DNA from: Streptomyces sp. CB02261
GTDB lineage: Bacteria; Actinomycetota; Actinomycetes; Streptomycetales; Streptomycetaceae
Assembly (NCBI RefSeq): GCF_001905665.1
Contig: NZ_LIVX01000006.1
Span: 248,001-312,000, forward strand
DNA: 64,000 nucleotides
Direction: 5' to 3'
How positions within the stretch are numbered: position 1 is the stretch's first letter; each line of letters opens with the position of its first letter. The notes under the pieces are model-generated. The model was given only the letters and a program-made list of their open reading frames with translations, ran no database searches and was not told the origin of the DNA. This document shows positions 12,001 through 17,858 of this stretch, piece by piece. A program made the position numbers and the translations under genes.

Positions 12001-12729
12001 GTGGTGAAGACCGTCCGTGCCGCGCTCGCGCGGACGGGCCGTGAACTCGGTGAGCTGGTCGTCGCGGTGGCCGGTCTGGGCTCCATCGGCGGCTCGTCCC
12101 TCGAACTGCTCCTCGCGCAGGCCGCCGGGCCTCCCCCGCGGCTGCTCCTGTGCGACGTCACGGGCAGTGCGCCGCGGTTGCGGCGCCTGGCCGACGACCT
12201 GACCGCCAGGGGTCTGGCCCGGAACGTGGAGGTCCATGAGGCCGGTCCGGCGCTGCCGGCCGCCCTGTACGAGGCGGATCTGCTGGTCACGGCCGTCAGC
12301 GGGGGCGGGACGGTGCTCGACGTGGCGCGGCTCCGGCCGGGCTCGATCGTCGTCGACGACTCGTTCCCGCACTGCTTCGACGCCCCGGCGGCTCTGGCGC
12401 GGATGCGGGAGTGGCGGGACGTGCTGATCGTCGGCGGAGGTCTGCTGTCCGTCGGGACGGTGGAGCGCCGCACGGCTCCGGGGCTTCCGCCCGCCGTCGC
12501 GGCGGGGTACGCGGCGAGGTCGTGGCTGCCCGGCACGATCGCCTCGTGCCGGCTGGAGTCACTGCTGCGCGCCGCGCGTCCCGAACTCCCGCTGGTCCAC
12601 GGACTGGTGGACGGCGGGATGGCGGCGGCCCACTGGCGGGTCATGGAGGCGGCGGGCGTGGAAGCGGGCCCGCTGCACCTGCTCGGGCACGCCGTGGGCG
12701 TGGAGGACGGCGATCGGACCGTCGTGTAG
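1..12729 (+). CDS. FAAL-PKS-NRPS hybrid megasynthase ending in an AAR-like reductase domain (5' end outside window)
   Basis: The reading frame is open from base 1, so the true start lies upstream. Domains in order, in window bases: fatty acyl-AMP ligase (to about 1490; SSGSTGAPKG near 337, YGLAEATL near 793); ACP1 (about 1660-1870, pantetheine Ser 1762); KS (about 2275-3525; active Cys codon 2764 in DTACSS, HGTGT near 3169); AT (about 3800-4740; Ser 4078 in GHSVG; AFHS at 4381 suggests malonyl-CoA); KR (about 4860-6030; GGAGGVGG near 5515, Tyr 5932); ACP2 (Ser 6478); C domain (about 6670-7940; HHAAADG at 7078); A domain (about 8290-9790); PCP (Ser 10003); second C domain (about 10190-11440; HHLIGDG at 10570); and a C-terminal domain (about 11629-12726) resembling cyanobacterial acyl-ACP reductase. 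No DH, ER or TE is seen. The inferred product is a fatty acid extended once to a beta-hydroxyacyl chain, joined to one amino acid and released reductively. My hand-read A-domain code is D-A-R-S-H-G-L-I-N-K, which I cannot assign to a substrate. Confidence 0.93.
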   Translation, partial: ALSVAGGLLDAGLAPGSHVLVPAERSEEFLPLFWGAVAAGLVPVPLAPDVRRVLPVWEFLGRPPVAVGASTAPLLDALPESVRPLTLGALREHPAPPRLPERAPDDVAFLQFSSGSTGAPKGVELTHAAVLANLAQIRAAAGITAEDVLATWMPYFHDMGLIGTHLVPLSARIKQVRIEPLTFAKRPVRWLEAAERHRATLLSAANFALALVERRVPQDALARLDLTHVRMILVGAEPISPAVWRSFVRRMEPTGLAADAPQPVYGLAEATLAVTFPPPGEVARPLALDRAALGEGRAVDTVPGPGAVELMDVGRPVPGCAVRITDDTGTPVGDRRVGHIEVRGPQVARGYHRAPEATAEAFGAGWLRTGDLGFLRGGRLCVTGRSKDVVFVDGGTFHSADLEEVAAGTPGLGRGPVAVVGSTGPGGDGERVVVFVAPGPGPVSPDLLREVGNRVRGALGHDDVRVLALPARAFPRTTSGKLRRGVLRDRFERGEYPQISERGATGSGGGVVGVGVVPGARAAGVGTAPGGDAAPEHRGRPGRSARQPVPRSLSEVETVVLGVWARVLGLPAEEIGPHDDFRALGGSSLKAMEVLAGLEDAFGVALRPADIRDHATVASLAGMLVTAVPSDGPADGVSDGSAHSSAGSSSRSSRDGSPDGSVGDVSGGFPDGSVGGFTGGSADNASGTSRGGSSDSFPCGSVGDVSDGSPDGAVGSFTGGSADDATGGSSGGSADGFVGGSGGQPSGGVPSSPSRGRAEPVVAVSAVACRFPRADTPEAFWERLAEGYDAVTGVPAGRWPDAADGDGRWGAFLDDPAGFDAEFFGIGDEEARTADPQARILLELAHEALERAGYAGPRRRGRRVGVFVASGDSGYRKILEQAYGERELPVSALTGNLPNMLAARVAHCLDLTGPALAVDTACSSALVALHLARRSLQAGECDVAVVGGVHLNLTPGGYALLEKAQALSPTGRCHAFGAAADGFVPGEGGAALVLTRLDEAEKAGDPVLALLRGTAVNNDGRSLSLMAPNPLTQGDVITRAYRDAGVDPDSVTYVEAHGTGTPVGDPVEVRSLAHAFPPRADGRPRLLGSVKTNVGHLLNAAGMPSLVKVVLALGRRRLPPSAHAAARAPALDLAGSGFALLEEERDWVAPGPLVAGVNAFGFGGTNAHAVLEEAPSRPPYRPAAAVSCGPRLLTLSAHGRDGLRAAATGLADHLRAHPRLDEGDVCATVAAARDEGPDRLAVVADGDLAARLDAAPLDAPVRSRARLVVLLPGQGVRPLGQARALYADAPAFREALDEASGHAGLIRGRSLAAWCLDTDVPPGALAGTEVAQPLLVAYGVALARQVRAWGITPDAVAGHSVGEITAACVAGTLSVADAVRFAAERGRLMTELCAPGAMAAVRCDEDAVARLVADARGSLSVAAVNGPDQLVLAGTDAAVDGALAELAARGIAARRLDVSRAFHSPLMDPALGPLADAARGLTLRPSETPLLSTVTAAWGPALDPAYLRDHARRRVRFGAAVDRLLTEGYDTFVELGSTSLRGSVRAVGAAHPRRARVLALTAGDRDGARGLLEDVGRLWQRGVPLDRTAMDTGRARVTVPTYPFRRRRHWPAGVPGSRPLLHRFGWDDAPLTPGPGPRTVLLAGPDSPLARAFAERLAGRGVTVRRAGDPLPEGSPAPEAAVLLAGPAVAPDSASALDAAHRAMVTELRDLLPELALHRPRVLVVTEDVHATGAAPERPRPAQAVLTGLALALPQELPGVEAHGVDLSSLDDVAVRLDALDHELSARSVPPGGDGGGFRPAPAVAWRVGRRLGLTSRPVIAGAGAGEALPVDGVYLITGGAGGVGGALARDLARRGRPTLVLTGRSAVPPAGLLAELRALGATVEYRAADVSRDADVDALLAGLPRLDVLIHAAGTVRPGTLRAKSADDVAEVLAAKTRGTLLLARGLLAHGLRPAVCVALSSVASVLPGLAGAIGDYAAANAYLDAFAAAERAAGRPWLAVNFAAFADTGLMARSGAPALGTGVAGGAPAFGTGGGAGTAGGASGFGVGAGRGPVPLETGDALDALRAACGADAGRMMVADLEPGGAPRRIPAAAAVVPPAPEAGTEGASAAAAQETGPRLDGAGELPGVLRQLLSEALHVPLDDLGDDVPLLGLGLDSLMAVDLVKRLETELDRPLPITLFFEHRTLGELARRLGTEDVPSPTPGPGPGPDARPAGTVGDGVPFSLTPVQLAFHTLGEMYPDVAAYGYVTQDVRGPLDADVLGRALGLLAERHAMLRLRISPGETAPAQVVVPSGHEPVPGWYEVRDLPGDSPAEEQLARLEEDLRNRPFDLTAQAPIRALLARTGFADSARLIIVVHHAAADGFSLNVLGEDLWTLYTDLAQGRAPELPPLATHFAAYAAHERAERSETALAEDRAYWREVLAHRGEPLALPYDGDPLGTPAPPLLAHQVTPAPGLSAALRGAAAAHGVSLFHLALAAYARCLSRWSGDREDVSVNVARARRETRLPGIDRLVGPLADTLPIPVRVRPDDSVHALAVRLRDAWPEGERHGRLTSADIVRLLPVDGAGPRTAGPASFSFARFPVSLDPACPVRVRPTSAGTASAATRLSLLCWESDGELSFSWNFPARLFERTTIDRLAREHLAELEEAAGLVRPDGLAETEGLTEPDGLAETAGLTEPTGLAETAGFAETAGHTEPTRLAETAGFAETAGHTEPTRLAETAGHTEPDGLAETAGHTEVAGLTEPAACPGVVPGHAPSDPRPDVVDRLCAQFRATPDAVAVDAGDTTLTYAELDRASRALAGRLRADGVAPGDLVGLLTAPGADTVTGVVGILRAGAGWVPLDAAHPPARLADQLERSGARTLVCHAETRTSAADLVTATGVTLVMVDDPAPEPSPRPAELPAPGADSLAYVIFTSGSTGRPKAVPITRRSMTGYLDWALETFAYGPGDRLAQTASVCFDASVRQLLAPLLVGATVVTLPRELLRDPEALLGHVERARISVWSSVPSLWSRLLEAAEARVREGAPPPDLSALRWVHVGGEALPPAHVRRWYDLFGPGQRIANLYGPTETTINATCHIIDRRPSDDVRILPIGTPRAGTEVDVVGADGRRCAPGEPGELLIAGAGLTPGYLGAPELTAAAFVERDGRRWYRSGDRVRRDGDGVLEFLGRLDDQVKVRGHRVEPGEVESVLLAHPAVARAAVVLRQERLSAFVERRPGEPAPEPTALRAHLARTLPDYMLPGRIHVVEDLPLTGTGKIDRARLGAPGTGTGSDAGSYAGAGIGRDAASDGPVGGAVTGTPPSTPTEVLLARVWSELLDRDEVRREDDFFELGGDSLLVLQVFARLRDDIRSLPRPTVVYAHRTLAALAAVIDRTSEDTDAGDTAGPAAGDGAHGPSPFPLTPSQRGFLLAEAMAPGTDTAWLSCLRIDGPLRREAFQRAVDACVVRHPMLRTVFPAGARPPVQQELPPALRLPVDFETLAEPGLLASRIAEERGRRFEPWAWPLLRLRLLTLGPGEHALVVHAHHLIGDGYSVALLGRELLSVYDRVVRGESAELPPLRGTFRDHVVLQERLASAATVRARLDEPYRRPVLGGGGGAGPRARAGTAPPYRSTGFTLDAEQVAALRGIATAAGTTLFAPVLTAYYRTLADTTGQDDLILGLAVSGRDEALRDAHGVFGPYASAVPLRPGPPRGAGGTGRTFAEDLRAVVREVEAARTVGAGVSRGDGGLPPAAQFFFTFLDFSSLGPLGGDTLRLRWDDGDAVLAPPPVGTDTFLAVRPVGAGELRVTLRASTDAFPDEAGFDAFAGALRSGMTVGVRATVASVPVPVPAPGQGSAARAAVTPVPRSAAGPGSSLGAPSGSALRASLDPTPGASLDAALVGYLPPPGALAALGGPGVGAASREELRRLLFPGGRPRLVEDIGTPLGRSGFVCLPLFADELASTPDLAARTARAVEHAAALGARCVSLAGMIPSLTAYGFGVLRETDGPTAVTTGHAATAVSVVKTVRAALARTGRELGELVVAVAGLGSIGGSSLELLLAQAAGPPPRLLLCDVTGSAPRLRRLADDLTARGLARNVEVHEAGPALPAALYEADLLVTAVSGGGTVLDVARLRPGSIVVDDSFPHCFDAPAALARMREWRDVLIVGGGLLSVGTVERRTAPGLPPAVAAGYAARSWLPGTIASCRLESLLRAARPELPLVHGLVDGGMAAAHWRVMEAAGVEAGPLHLLGHAVGVEDGDRTVV
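1978..2217 (+). repeat. Two tandem 120-bp units in a Ser/Gly/Asp linker of the megasynthase
   Basis: Two in-frame 120-bp copies (1978-2097 and 2098-2217) each encode 40 residues beginning GSVGDVS and containing FTGGSAD. They sit in a low-complexity linker (about 1880-2265) between ACP1 and the KS. The repeat keeps the frame open and probably acts as a flexible tether between the loading and extension parts. Confidence 0.85.
7957..8241 (+). repeat. Repeat-rich linker between C and A domains (54-bp units plus shorter variants)
   Basis: The 95-residue linker is built from degenerate GLAETAG and TEP units. A 54-bp unit at 8050-8103 is repeated at 8104-8157, and a shortened copy follows from 8158. 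It joins the first condensation domain to the adenylation domain, where a short linker is normal, so this is an expanded in-frame repeat tract. Confidence 0.85.
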
Positions 12730-12782
12730 GCGGCCCGGCGCTCCCCTCACCGCGGCCCGGAGCAGCGCCGGGAGGGTTCGTA

Positions 12783-12820
12783 CGACGGGGGGCAGGCTCT
12801 CGCTCGGGCCTGCCCCGTCG
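12783..12820. terminator. Hairpin between convergent genes
   Basis: The 8-bp arms CGACGGGG/CCCCGTCG and inner 5-bp arms CAGGC/GCCTG are separated by a two-base bulge. The hairpin lies between the megasynthase stop (12729) and the DinB-like gene stop (12830), so it can serve both strands. There is no T-run, as is usual in Streptomyces. Confidence 0.6.
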
Positions 12821-12829
12821 ACGGGTCGG

Positions 12830-13399
12830 CTACTGCCCCACCCGGCCGTCGACGCACTCCCGCAGCAGGTCCGCGTGCCCGCAGTGCCGTGCGTACTCCT
12901 CGATCCGGTGGACCCACAGCTCGCGGACGGCGGTGCCGTCCTGGATCACCCGGGCGCCCAGGTCCGTGCACGCCTCCAGTGCCGCGTCGGTCGCGGCCTG
13001 TTCGCGTGCGAGGTCGGCGAACGCGCCCTCGACGACCGCCTGCTCCGCCACGGCTCCCTCGAAGTCGCCGTCCGCGTCCCCGTACAGCTTCGGTTCCGGG
13101 TCTCCCGGCAGGATCCAGCCGCGCCAGTCCCGCTCCACCTCGGCGAGATGGCGGACCAGTCCGAGCAGGGACATCGTCGACGGCGGCACCGACCTGCGGG
13201 CCAGCTGCTCCGGGTCCAGCCCCTCGCACTTCATCAGCAGGGTCAGCCGGTAGCCGCCGAGGAAGTCCTGGAACGTCGCCAACTCCCCGTCCGGGCCGGG
13301 TCCGTCACTGTGGCGGGGATCCGTGTCGGGGTCCGCCCACATGTCGGGGTAGACGCTGGCCTGGGTCCACCGCTCGGGTGCTCCGCTCTCCGTACTCAC
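12830..13399 (-). CDS. DinB-like (DUF664-type) protein, putative thiol-dependent transferase fold
   Basis: This 189-aa cytosolic protein has the helical-bundle pattern of actinobacterial DinB/DUF664 proteins. It contains LARRSVPPSTMSLLGLVRHL, then VERDWRG and, near the C terminus, WVHRIEEYARHCGHADLLRE. The spaced His residues (LVRHL, WVHRIEEYARHCGH) match the metal-site pattern of the family. Some relatives transfer or detoxify through mycothiol or bacillithiol, but the substrate here is unknown. I chose the GTG at 13399, which gives the family-typical N terminus (STESGAPERWTQASVYPDMW). The frame is open further upstream, but that part has no family-like sequence. The gene is monocistronic and convergent with the megasynthase. 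Confidence 0.8.
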   Translation of the reverse strand: MSTESGAPERWTQASVYPDMWADPDTDPRHSDGPGPDGELATFQDFLGGYRLTLLMKCEGLDPEQLARRSVPPSTMSLLGLVRHLAEVERDWRGWILPGDPEPKLYGDADGDFEGAVAEQAVVEGAFADLAREQAATDAALEACTDLGARVIQDGTAVRELWVHRIEEYARHCGHADLLRECVDGRVGQ

Positions 13400-13635
13400 G
13401 GTGCCGAGGATGCGGCGCGGCGGCCTCGGCGCACAAATGATTAATCGTGCCCTTTTCAAGGAGGAGTCCGCGAGAACGCGTGTGCGGCGTGGAGGCGATG
13501 CGGAGAGACCATTAAGAAACCTTGTTGAAAAAGCCCGAACCCCGGTTTCGCTCTTGATTTGCTCCTGCCAACCCGCACAGGGTTCTCTCGAACGTTTGAC
13601 GCCCCACACGTCAACACGAGGAGAGAACCCCTTTC

Positions 13636-14835
13636 ATGGCAACTCACAAGCGATCCCACGGTCTTCGTCACGCGGCCATAGCCACAGGTGTGGCCGGTGC
13701 CGTCACCGCGGCACTGCTCGCGGGCAACATCGCGGGGGCGGCCGCCCCCGCCGAAGGGACCGTGCACGGACTCGGCGCCCCGGGCGCCGTGGCCGGCAGT
13801 TTCGTCGTCATCCTCGACGCATCCGCGAACAAGGCGGAGCTCGCGAAGAAGTACGGCGGCACCCTCGAACGCGCCTACGGCTCCGAGGTCAACGGCTTCT
13901 CGGCGTCCGGCCTCACCGTCGACGAGGCCAAGCGTCTGGCGGCCGACCCCTCCGTGGGGACGGTCGTGCAGAACAAGCGCTTCAGCATCAACGCGACACA
14001 GGAGAACCCCCCGTCCTGGGGCCTGGACCGGATCGACCAGGCCGACACCGCCGCTGACAAGAAGTACGCCTACCCCGACAACGGCGGGGAGGGCGTGACC
14101 GCGTACGTCATCGACACCGGCGTGCGCGTCTCGCACCAGGACTTCGGCGGCCGGGCGACCCACGGCTTCGACGCCGTGGACAACGACGACACCGCGGACG
14201 ACGGCAACGGCCACGGCACCCACGTCGCGGGCACCATCGCCGGCACGTCCCACGGCGTCGCCAAGAAGTCCAAGGTCGTGGCCGTGCGCGTCCTCGACGA
14301 CAACGGCTCCGGCACGACCGAGCAGGTCGTGGCGGGCATCGACTGGGTGACGCAGAACCACTCCGGGCCCTCGGTCGCGAACATGAGCCTCGGCGGTGGC
14401 GCCGACGAGGCGCTCGACGCGGCGGTCAAGCGGGCCATCGCCTCCGGCGTGACCTTCGCCGTGGCGGCGGGCAACGAGTCCTCCGACGCCGGGCAGGGCT
14501 CGCCGTCCCGGGTGACGGAGGCGCTGACCGTGGCCTCCAGCACCAAGGACGACCAGCAGTCGGACTTCTCGAACTTCGGCGCCGTGGTCGACCTGTACGC
14601 CCCGGGATCGGAGATCACCTCGGCCTGGAACGACAGCGACACCGGTACGAAGACGATCTCCGGCACGTCGATGGCCGCGCCGCACGTGGCGGGCGCCGCC
14701 GTCCTGTACCTGGCGGCCAACCCGTCGGCGACCCCCGCCGACACCGCCGCCGCGCTGACCGGGGCGGCCACGGCCGACGCGATCAAGAACCCCTCCTCCG
14801 GCACCGCGAACAAGCTGCTGAAGGTGACGCCGTAG
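13636..14835 (+). CDS. Secreted S8 (subtilisin/proteinase K-like) serine protease
   Basis: This 399-aa secreted endopeptidase has a Sec-type signal peptide (basic HKRSHGLRH, hydrophobic core to about residue 36). An inhibitor I9 propeptide follows (about 52-117, starting SFVVILDAS), then the peptidase S8 domain (about 125-395). The catalytic triad is visible: Asp160 in VIDTG, His193 in GHGTHVAG and Ser345 in SGTSMAAPH; the oxyanion Asn is in AAGNES. After autocleavage of the propeptide it should degrade extracellular protein. The ATG is set by a strong GGAGAG ribosome site about 10 bases upstream. The 236-bp upstream region is clearly less GC-rich than its surroundings and should hold the promoter. 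The gene appears to stand alone, with a strong hairpin downstream. Confidence 0.95.
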   Translation: MATHKRSHGLRHAAIATGVAGAVTAALLAGNIAGAAAPAEGTVHGLGAPGAVAGSFVVILDASANKAELAKKYGGTLERAYGSEVNGFSASGLTVDEAKRLAADPSVGTVVQNKRFSINATQENPPSWGLDRIDQADTAADKKYAYPDNGGEGVTAYVIDTGVRVSHQDFGGRATHGFDAVDNDDTADDGNGHGTHVAGTIAGTSHGVAKKSKVVAVRVLDDNGSGTTEQVVAGIDWVTQNHSGPSVANMSLGGGADEALDAAVKRAIASGVTFAVAAGNESSDAGQGSPSRVTEALTVASSTKDDQQSDFSNFGAVVDLYAPGSEITSAWNDSDTGTKTISGTSMAAPHVAGAAVLYLAANPSATPADTAAALTGAATADAIKNPSSGTANKLLKVTP

Positions 14836-14896
14836 CCCCGTCGCTCCCCACCTCGCACCACCGACCGGCATGACGGCGTTGCCGTGAGCCGGACGG

Positions 14897-14931
14897 AAGG
14901 CGGCCCCTCCGCACCACGGAGGGGCCGCCTT
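14897..14931 (+). terminator. Rho-independent-type terminator after the S8 protease
   Basis: A perfect 14-bp stem (AAGGCGGCCCCTCC with its complement) encloses a 7-base loop. It lies 62 bp past the protease stop and ends in TTCT. The rest of the 322-bp gap (14836-15157) shows no gene or other element that I can support. Confidence 0.85.
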
Positions 14932-15157
14932 CTCCGCTGCCGGTGGACGCGGCGGCCCGACGCTCCCCGGCCGCCGCACCGCGCCCGGCTCCTCGACCGC
15001 GACGAGACGCTCCTGGCCGCGGCCGGTCTGACGCGGCCCCTCGGCGCACCCGTGAGTGCTCTGCTCGCCCGGCGTCACCGTCCGTTTCGGCGGCCCGCCG
15101 CGGCTGCCGCGGACCGCACCGGTCCCACGCCCCCGGGACGACGGCGGCTGAGTCTCC

Positions 15158-17740
15158 TCACCCGCCCGTCGGGCGGGCGTCCCACCGGCCGATCACGCCG
15201 GGGAGTTCGACCCGGGACCGGATGCCCAGTCTGGCGAAGACGCTCCGGAGGTGGTGGTCCACCGTCCGGGGGCTGAGGGTGAGGCGGTCGGCGACCTCCC
15301 GGTTGGTGGCGCCTCCGGCGACGAGGCGGGCGATGCGCTGCTGCTGGGGCGTCAGCCGTCCCAGCGCCGCCGGGTCCGTGACCCCGCCGGTGGTGCCGCC
15401 GGTGGCGCGGAGCTCGGAGCGGGCGTGCTCGGCCCAGCCCTCCGCCGCGGCCCGCTCGAAGGTGACCAGGGCGTCGCTCAGCGGACCGCGGGCGTCGCCG
15501 GGCCGGCGGCGGCGCCTCAGCCAGGTGCCGTAGGCGAGGAGCGTACGGGCGCGTTCGAAGTCGTTGCCGCAGCTGTCGTGGCGGCGGACCGCCTCACCGA
15601 ACCAGTACGCCGGCTCCTCGCCCGGCGCGAGCAGCGCCCGGCAGCGCGCCAGTTGGGCCGGAGCCGTGCGGTCGATGCCCTGGACGGCCCAGATCGCGTA
15701 CTCCTCCGCCGCTTCCCGTGCCTCCGCGCGCCGGCCGGACGCCACGGCCGCCTCCACGAAACAGGGCACGACCAGCATCCGCAGCGCGAAGTGGCCGCTC
15801 CGCGGACCCTGCCGGACGAGAGGGAGGAGCCGCGCGGTCGCCTGGGCCGCGAGCCCCTGCCCGAACTCGGCCCGGGCGAGCGCCCATTCGGCGAGGGTCG
15901 CGGCCTGGACGAGACCGTGCGGCCGCGCGGTGTCCAGGGCCAGTCCCGCGTGCTCCGTCACGGTCCGCGCGTCGCCCGCCACCGAGGCCACGAGGGCCAG
16001 GACGGCGTGCTGGTGGGCGGCGACATTGCGCTGCCCGGTCTGCTCGGCAGCCCGCAGTCCCTCGTGCGCGGTGCGCGCGGCCCTGCTGTAGCGGCCCGCC
16101 CGGAGTTCGGCGTAGGCGAGGTGTTCCAGGGCCCGGGGCACCAGGGCGGTCCGGTGCTCGGCGCGGGCGCGGGCGAGCGCACGGGCGTGGACCCGGGCCG
16201 CCGCCACGGTGTCGCCGAGCACGAGCGCGGCGGAGCCCGCCCGCAGGAGCAGGCGCGGGTCGTCCTCGGCGCCGTCGCGCGCGACGACCCGGGCCAGGGC
16301 GGAGCGGGCCTGGTCGAGGCGGATGTCGAGGGCGGCGCGCAGCCCTTCGACGAAGTCGCGTTCCGTGCCCCGGGCGGCCTTCCCCGGGTCGAGGGCGACC
16401 AGGCACGCGGAGACGTCGCCGCCGGCCCAGGCGGCCTCCATCGCGAGGAACCGGGCGTCGGACGCCTCGGCCGGCTCCCGGTCCCCGAGCAGCTCCGCCG
16501 CCTGCAGCAACGCCTCGTGGGCGTCCATGACCGGGCCGCCCGCGAGCGCCGCGAGACCGCGGACGAGCTGCGAGCGGCCGCGGACCACGGGAGCGAGGGC
16601 GCGTACGGCGGGGGGCGGGCCGAGCCGGTCGGCGCGGTGTCCCTCGCCGCGGGCGAGCGTCGGGTCCGCCGGGGCCGCGGGAGGGGCCTGGATGATGCCG
16701 GTGGGTGCGGAGGCGAGCGCCGCCCGGCCGAGGAACGGGTCCTCGAAGCGGAGCGCGTCGCCCCTGCGACGCAGCAGTCCGCCCGCGACCAGGCCGTCCA
16801 GGGGTTCGACGGACGTGCGGGTGGCCCGTGCGGTGGCGAGGACCGCGCCGAGACCGACCTCGTACGCCTGGGGCGGCTGGTCCGGCTCACCGGGCCCGGG
16901 GAGTTCCGGCGGTTCGCCGGCGCCGGTGCGGCCGGTCAGGGCGACCACCGCGAGGAGGCGTCGGGAGTCCGCGGGAAGGCTGTCCACGAGACCGCCGTAC
17001 ACCTCGGCGAGGACGGCGCCGTCGACGAGGGGCCGGGACGGGCCGGTGGCTCCGGTCACGGGGGCGGACGCGAGGTGCCGTACCGCCGCGGCGAGGACAC
17101 CGGGGTGCCCGGCGGTCTCGTCGAGCAGCCGCTCCACGAGCCGGTCGGGCGGCGGCGGCGCGCAGAGGTCGTCCAGGAGGGCACGTGCGCCGGCTCTGGT
17201 GAGCCGCCCCAGCCGTACGGTCTCCGCGTCCGGCACCTCGGGGAGGCAGTGGTGGCGTGCCGCCGACACGAGCCAGACCGTGCCGCCCGAGCGGCTCGCG
17301 GGCTCCCGCCAGGCGGTGGTGAGCGCGGCACGCGAGTGGGCGTCCCACAGGTGCAGGTCGTCGAGGCAGATCAGGGCGGGGCGGCCGGAGGTGAGGCCGG
17401 CGACGGCCGCGGCGAGGCCGTCCTCGCCCCGTGCGAGCCGCAGGGCGCGGCGCCCGGCGGGCGGGTGCGGCGCGAGGGCGGAGCACAGGGACCGCACCCC
17501 GCTCCAGGGTCCCCGGTGCGGGGGTGCGGCAACGCTGTGGGCGGTGCCGGGGAAGTCGTGGGCGGCCCGTGCGAGCAGCGCCGTGCGCCCTTCGCCGGGG
17601 TCGCCGGTGACGAAGAGGACGCCGGTCGTTCCGCTGCCGGCCCGGGTCGAGAGCCGGGCCACCGCGGCGAGTTCGGCCGTACGGTCGTACAGCCGTGGGC
17701 CGGGGGCGGCGGCTTGAGTCGCTCCGCTCACGGCCGGCAC
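15158..17740 (-). CDS. Large ATP-binding LuxR-family transcriptional regulator (LAL type)
   Basis: This protein of about 860 aa has the LAL layout. An N-terminal AAA/STAND ATPase carries Walker A GDPGEGRTALL and Walker B ALICLDDLHLWD. A long alpha-helical TPR-like middle region follows, then a C-terminal LuxR helix-turn-helix (LTPQQQRIARLVAGGATNRE and TLSPRTVDHHLRSVFARLG). Such proteins activate promoters after sensing a ligand, often for secondary metabolism or carbon use. I took GTG at 17740; GTG at 17731 is equally possible, and more N-terminal extension looks non-native. The gene ends about 2.4 kb from the megasynthase but has its own unit, so control of that gene is only a possibility. 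In the Walker A motif the usual GKT is GRT (Arg for Lys), which may weaken ATP hydrolysis. Confidence 0.9.
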   Translation of the reverse strand: MPAVSGATQAAAPGPRLYDRTAELAAVARLSTRAGSGTTGVLFVTGDPGEGRTALLARAAHDFPGTAHSVAAPPHRGPWSGVRSLCSALAPHPPAGRRALRLARGEDGLAAAVAGLTSGRPALICLDDLHLWDAHSRAALTTAWREPASRSGGTVWLVSAARHHCLPEVPDAETVRLGRLTRAGARALLDDLCAPPPPDRLVERLLDETAGHPGVLAAAVRHLASAPVTGATGPSRPLVDGAVLAEVYGGLVDSLPADSRRLLAVVALTGRTGAGEPPELPGPGEPDQPPQAYEVGLGAVLATARATRTSVEPLDGLVAGGLLRRRGDALRFEDPFLGRAALASAPTGIIQAPPAAPADPTLARGEGHRADRLGPPPAVRALAPVVRGRSQLVRGLAALAGGPVMDAHEALLQAAELLGDREPAEASDARFLAMEAAWAGGDVSACLVALDPGKAARGTERDFVEGLRAALDIRLDQARSALARVVARDGAEDDPRLLLRAGSAALVLGDTVAAARVHARALARARAEHRTALVPRALEHLAYAELRAGRYSRAARTAHEGLRAAEQTGQRNVAAHQHAVLALVASVAGDARTVTEHAGLALDTARPHGLVQAATLAEWALARAEFGQGLAAQATARLLPLVRQGPRSGHFALRMLVVPCFVEAAVASGRRAEAREAAEEYAIWAVQGIDRTAPAQLARCRALLAPGEEPAYWFGEAVRRHDSCGNDFERARTLLAYGTWLRRRRRPGDARGPLSDALVTFERAAAEGWAEHARSELRATGGTTGGVTDPAALGRLTPQQQRIARLVAGGATNREVADRLTLSPRTVDHHLRSVFARLGIRSRVELPGVIGRWDARPTGG

Positions 17741-17767
17741 GTTACCGACCCGTAGGTATCGGGGGAA

Positions 17768-17811
17768 GGCTCCCGGGCCCGGGCGTGGGCAGGGGCCCAG
17801 GCCCGGGAGCC
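17768..17811 (-). terminator. Terminator of the cutinase gene
   Basis: A perfect 12-bp stem (GGCTCCCGGGCC and its complement) encloses a 20-base loop. It lies 48 bp past the cutinase stop on the minus strand and upstream of the LuxR gene, separating the two same-strand genes. Confidence 0.7.
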
Positions 17812-17858
17812 GTGTCCTGTGACGGCGCACAGAGCGTCCGGACGCCGGCCGTCGGTCG

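Noticed and set aside
12411..13253. Plus-strand frame at the megasynthase/DinB border
   Set aside because: It runs through two convergent genes and a terminator and has no domain or ribosome site.
15251..17755. Long plus-strand open frame over the LuxR regulator
   Set aside because: It is the mirror of the LuxR gene, which has clear Walker and helix-turn-helix motifs in the other frame. The plus-strand translation has no recognisable fold.
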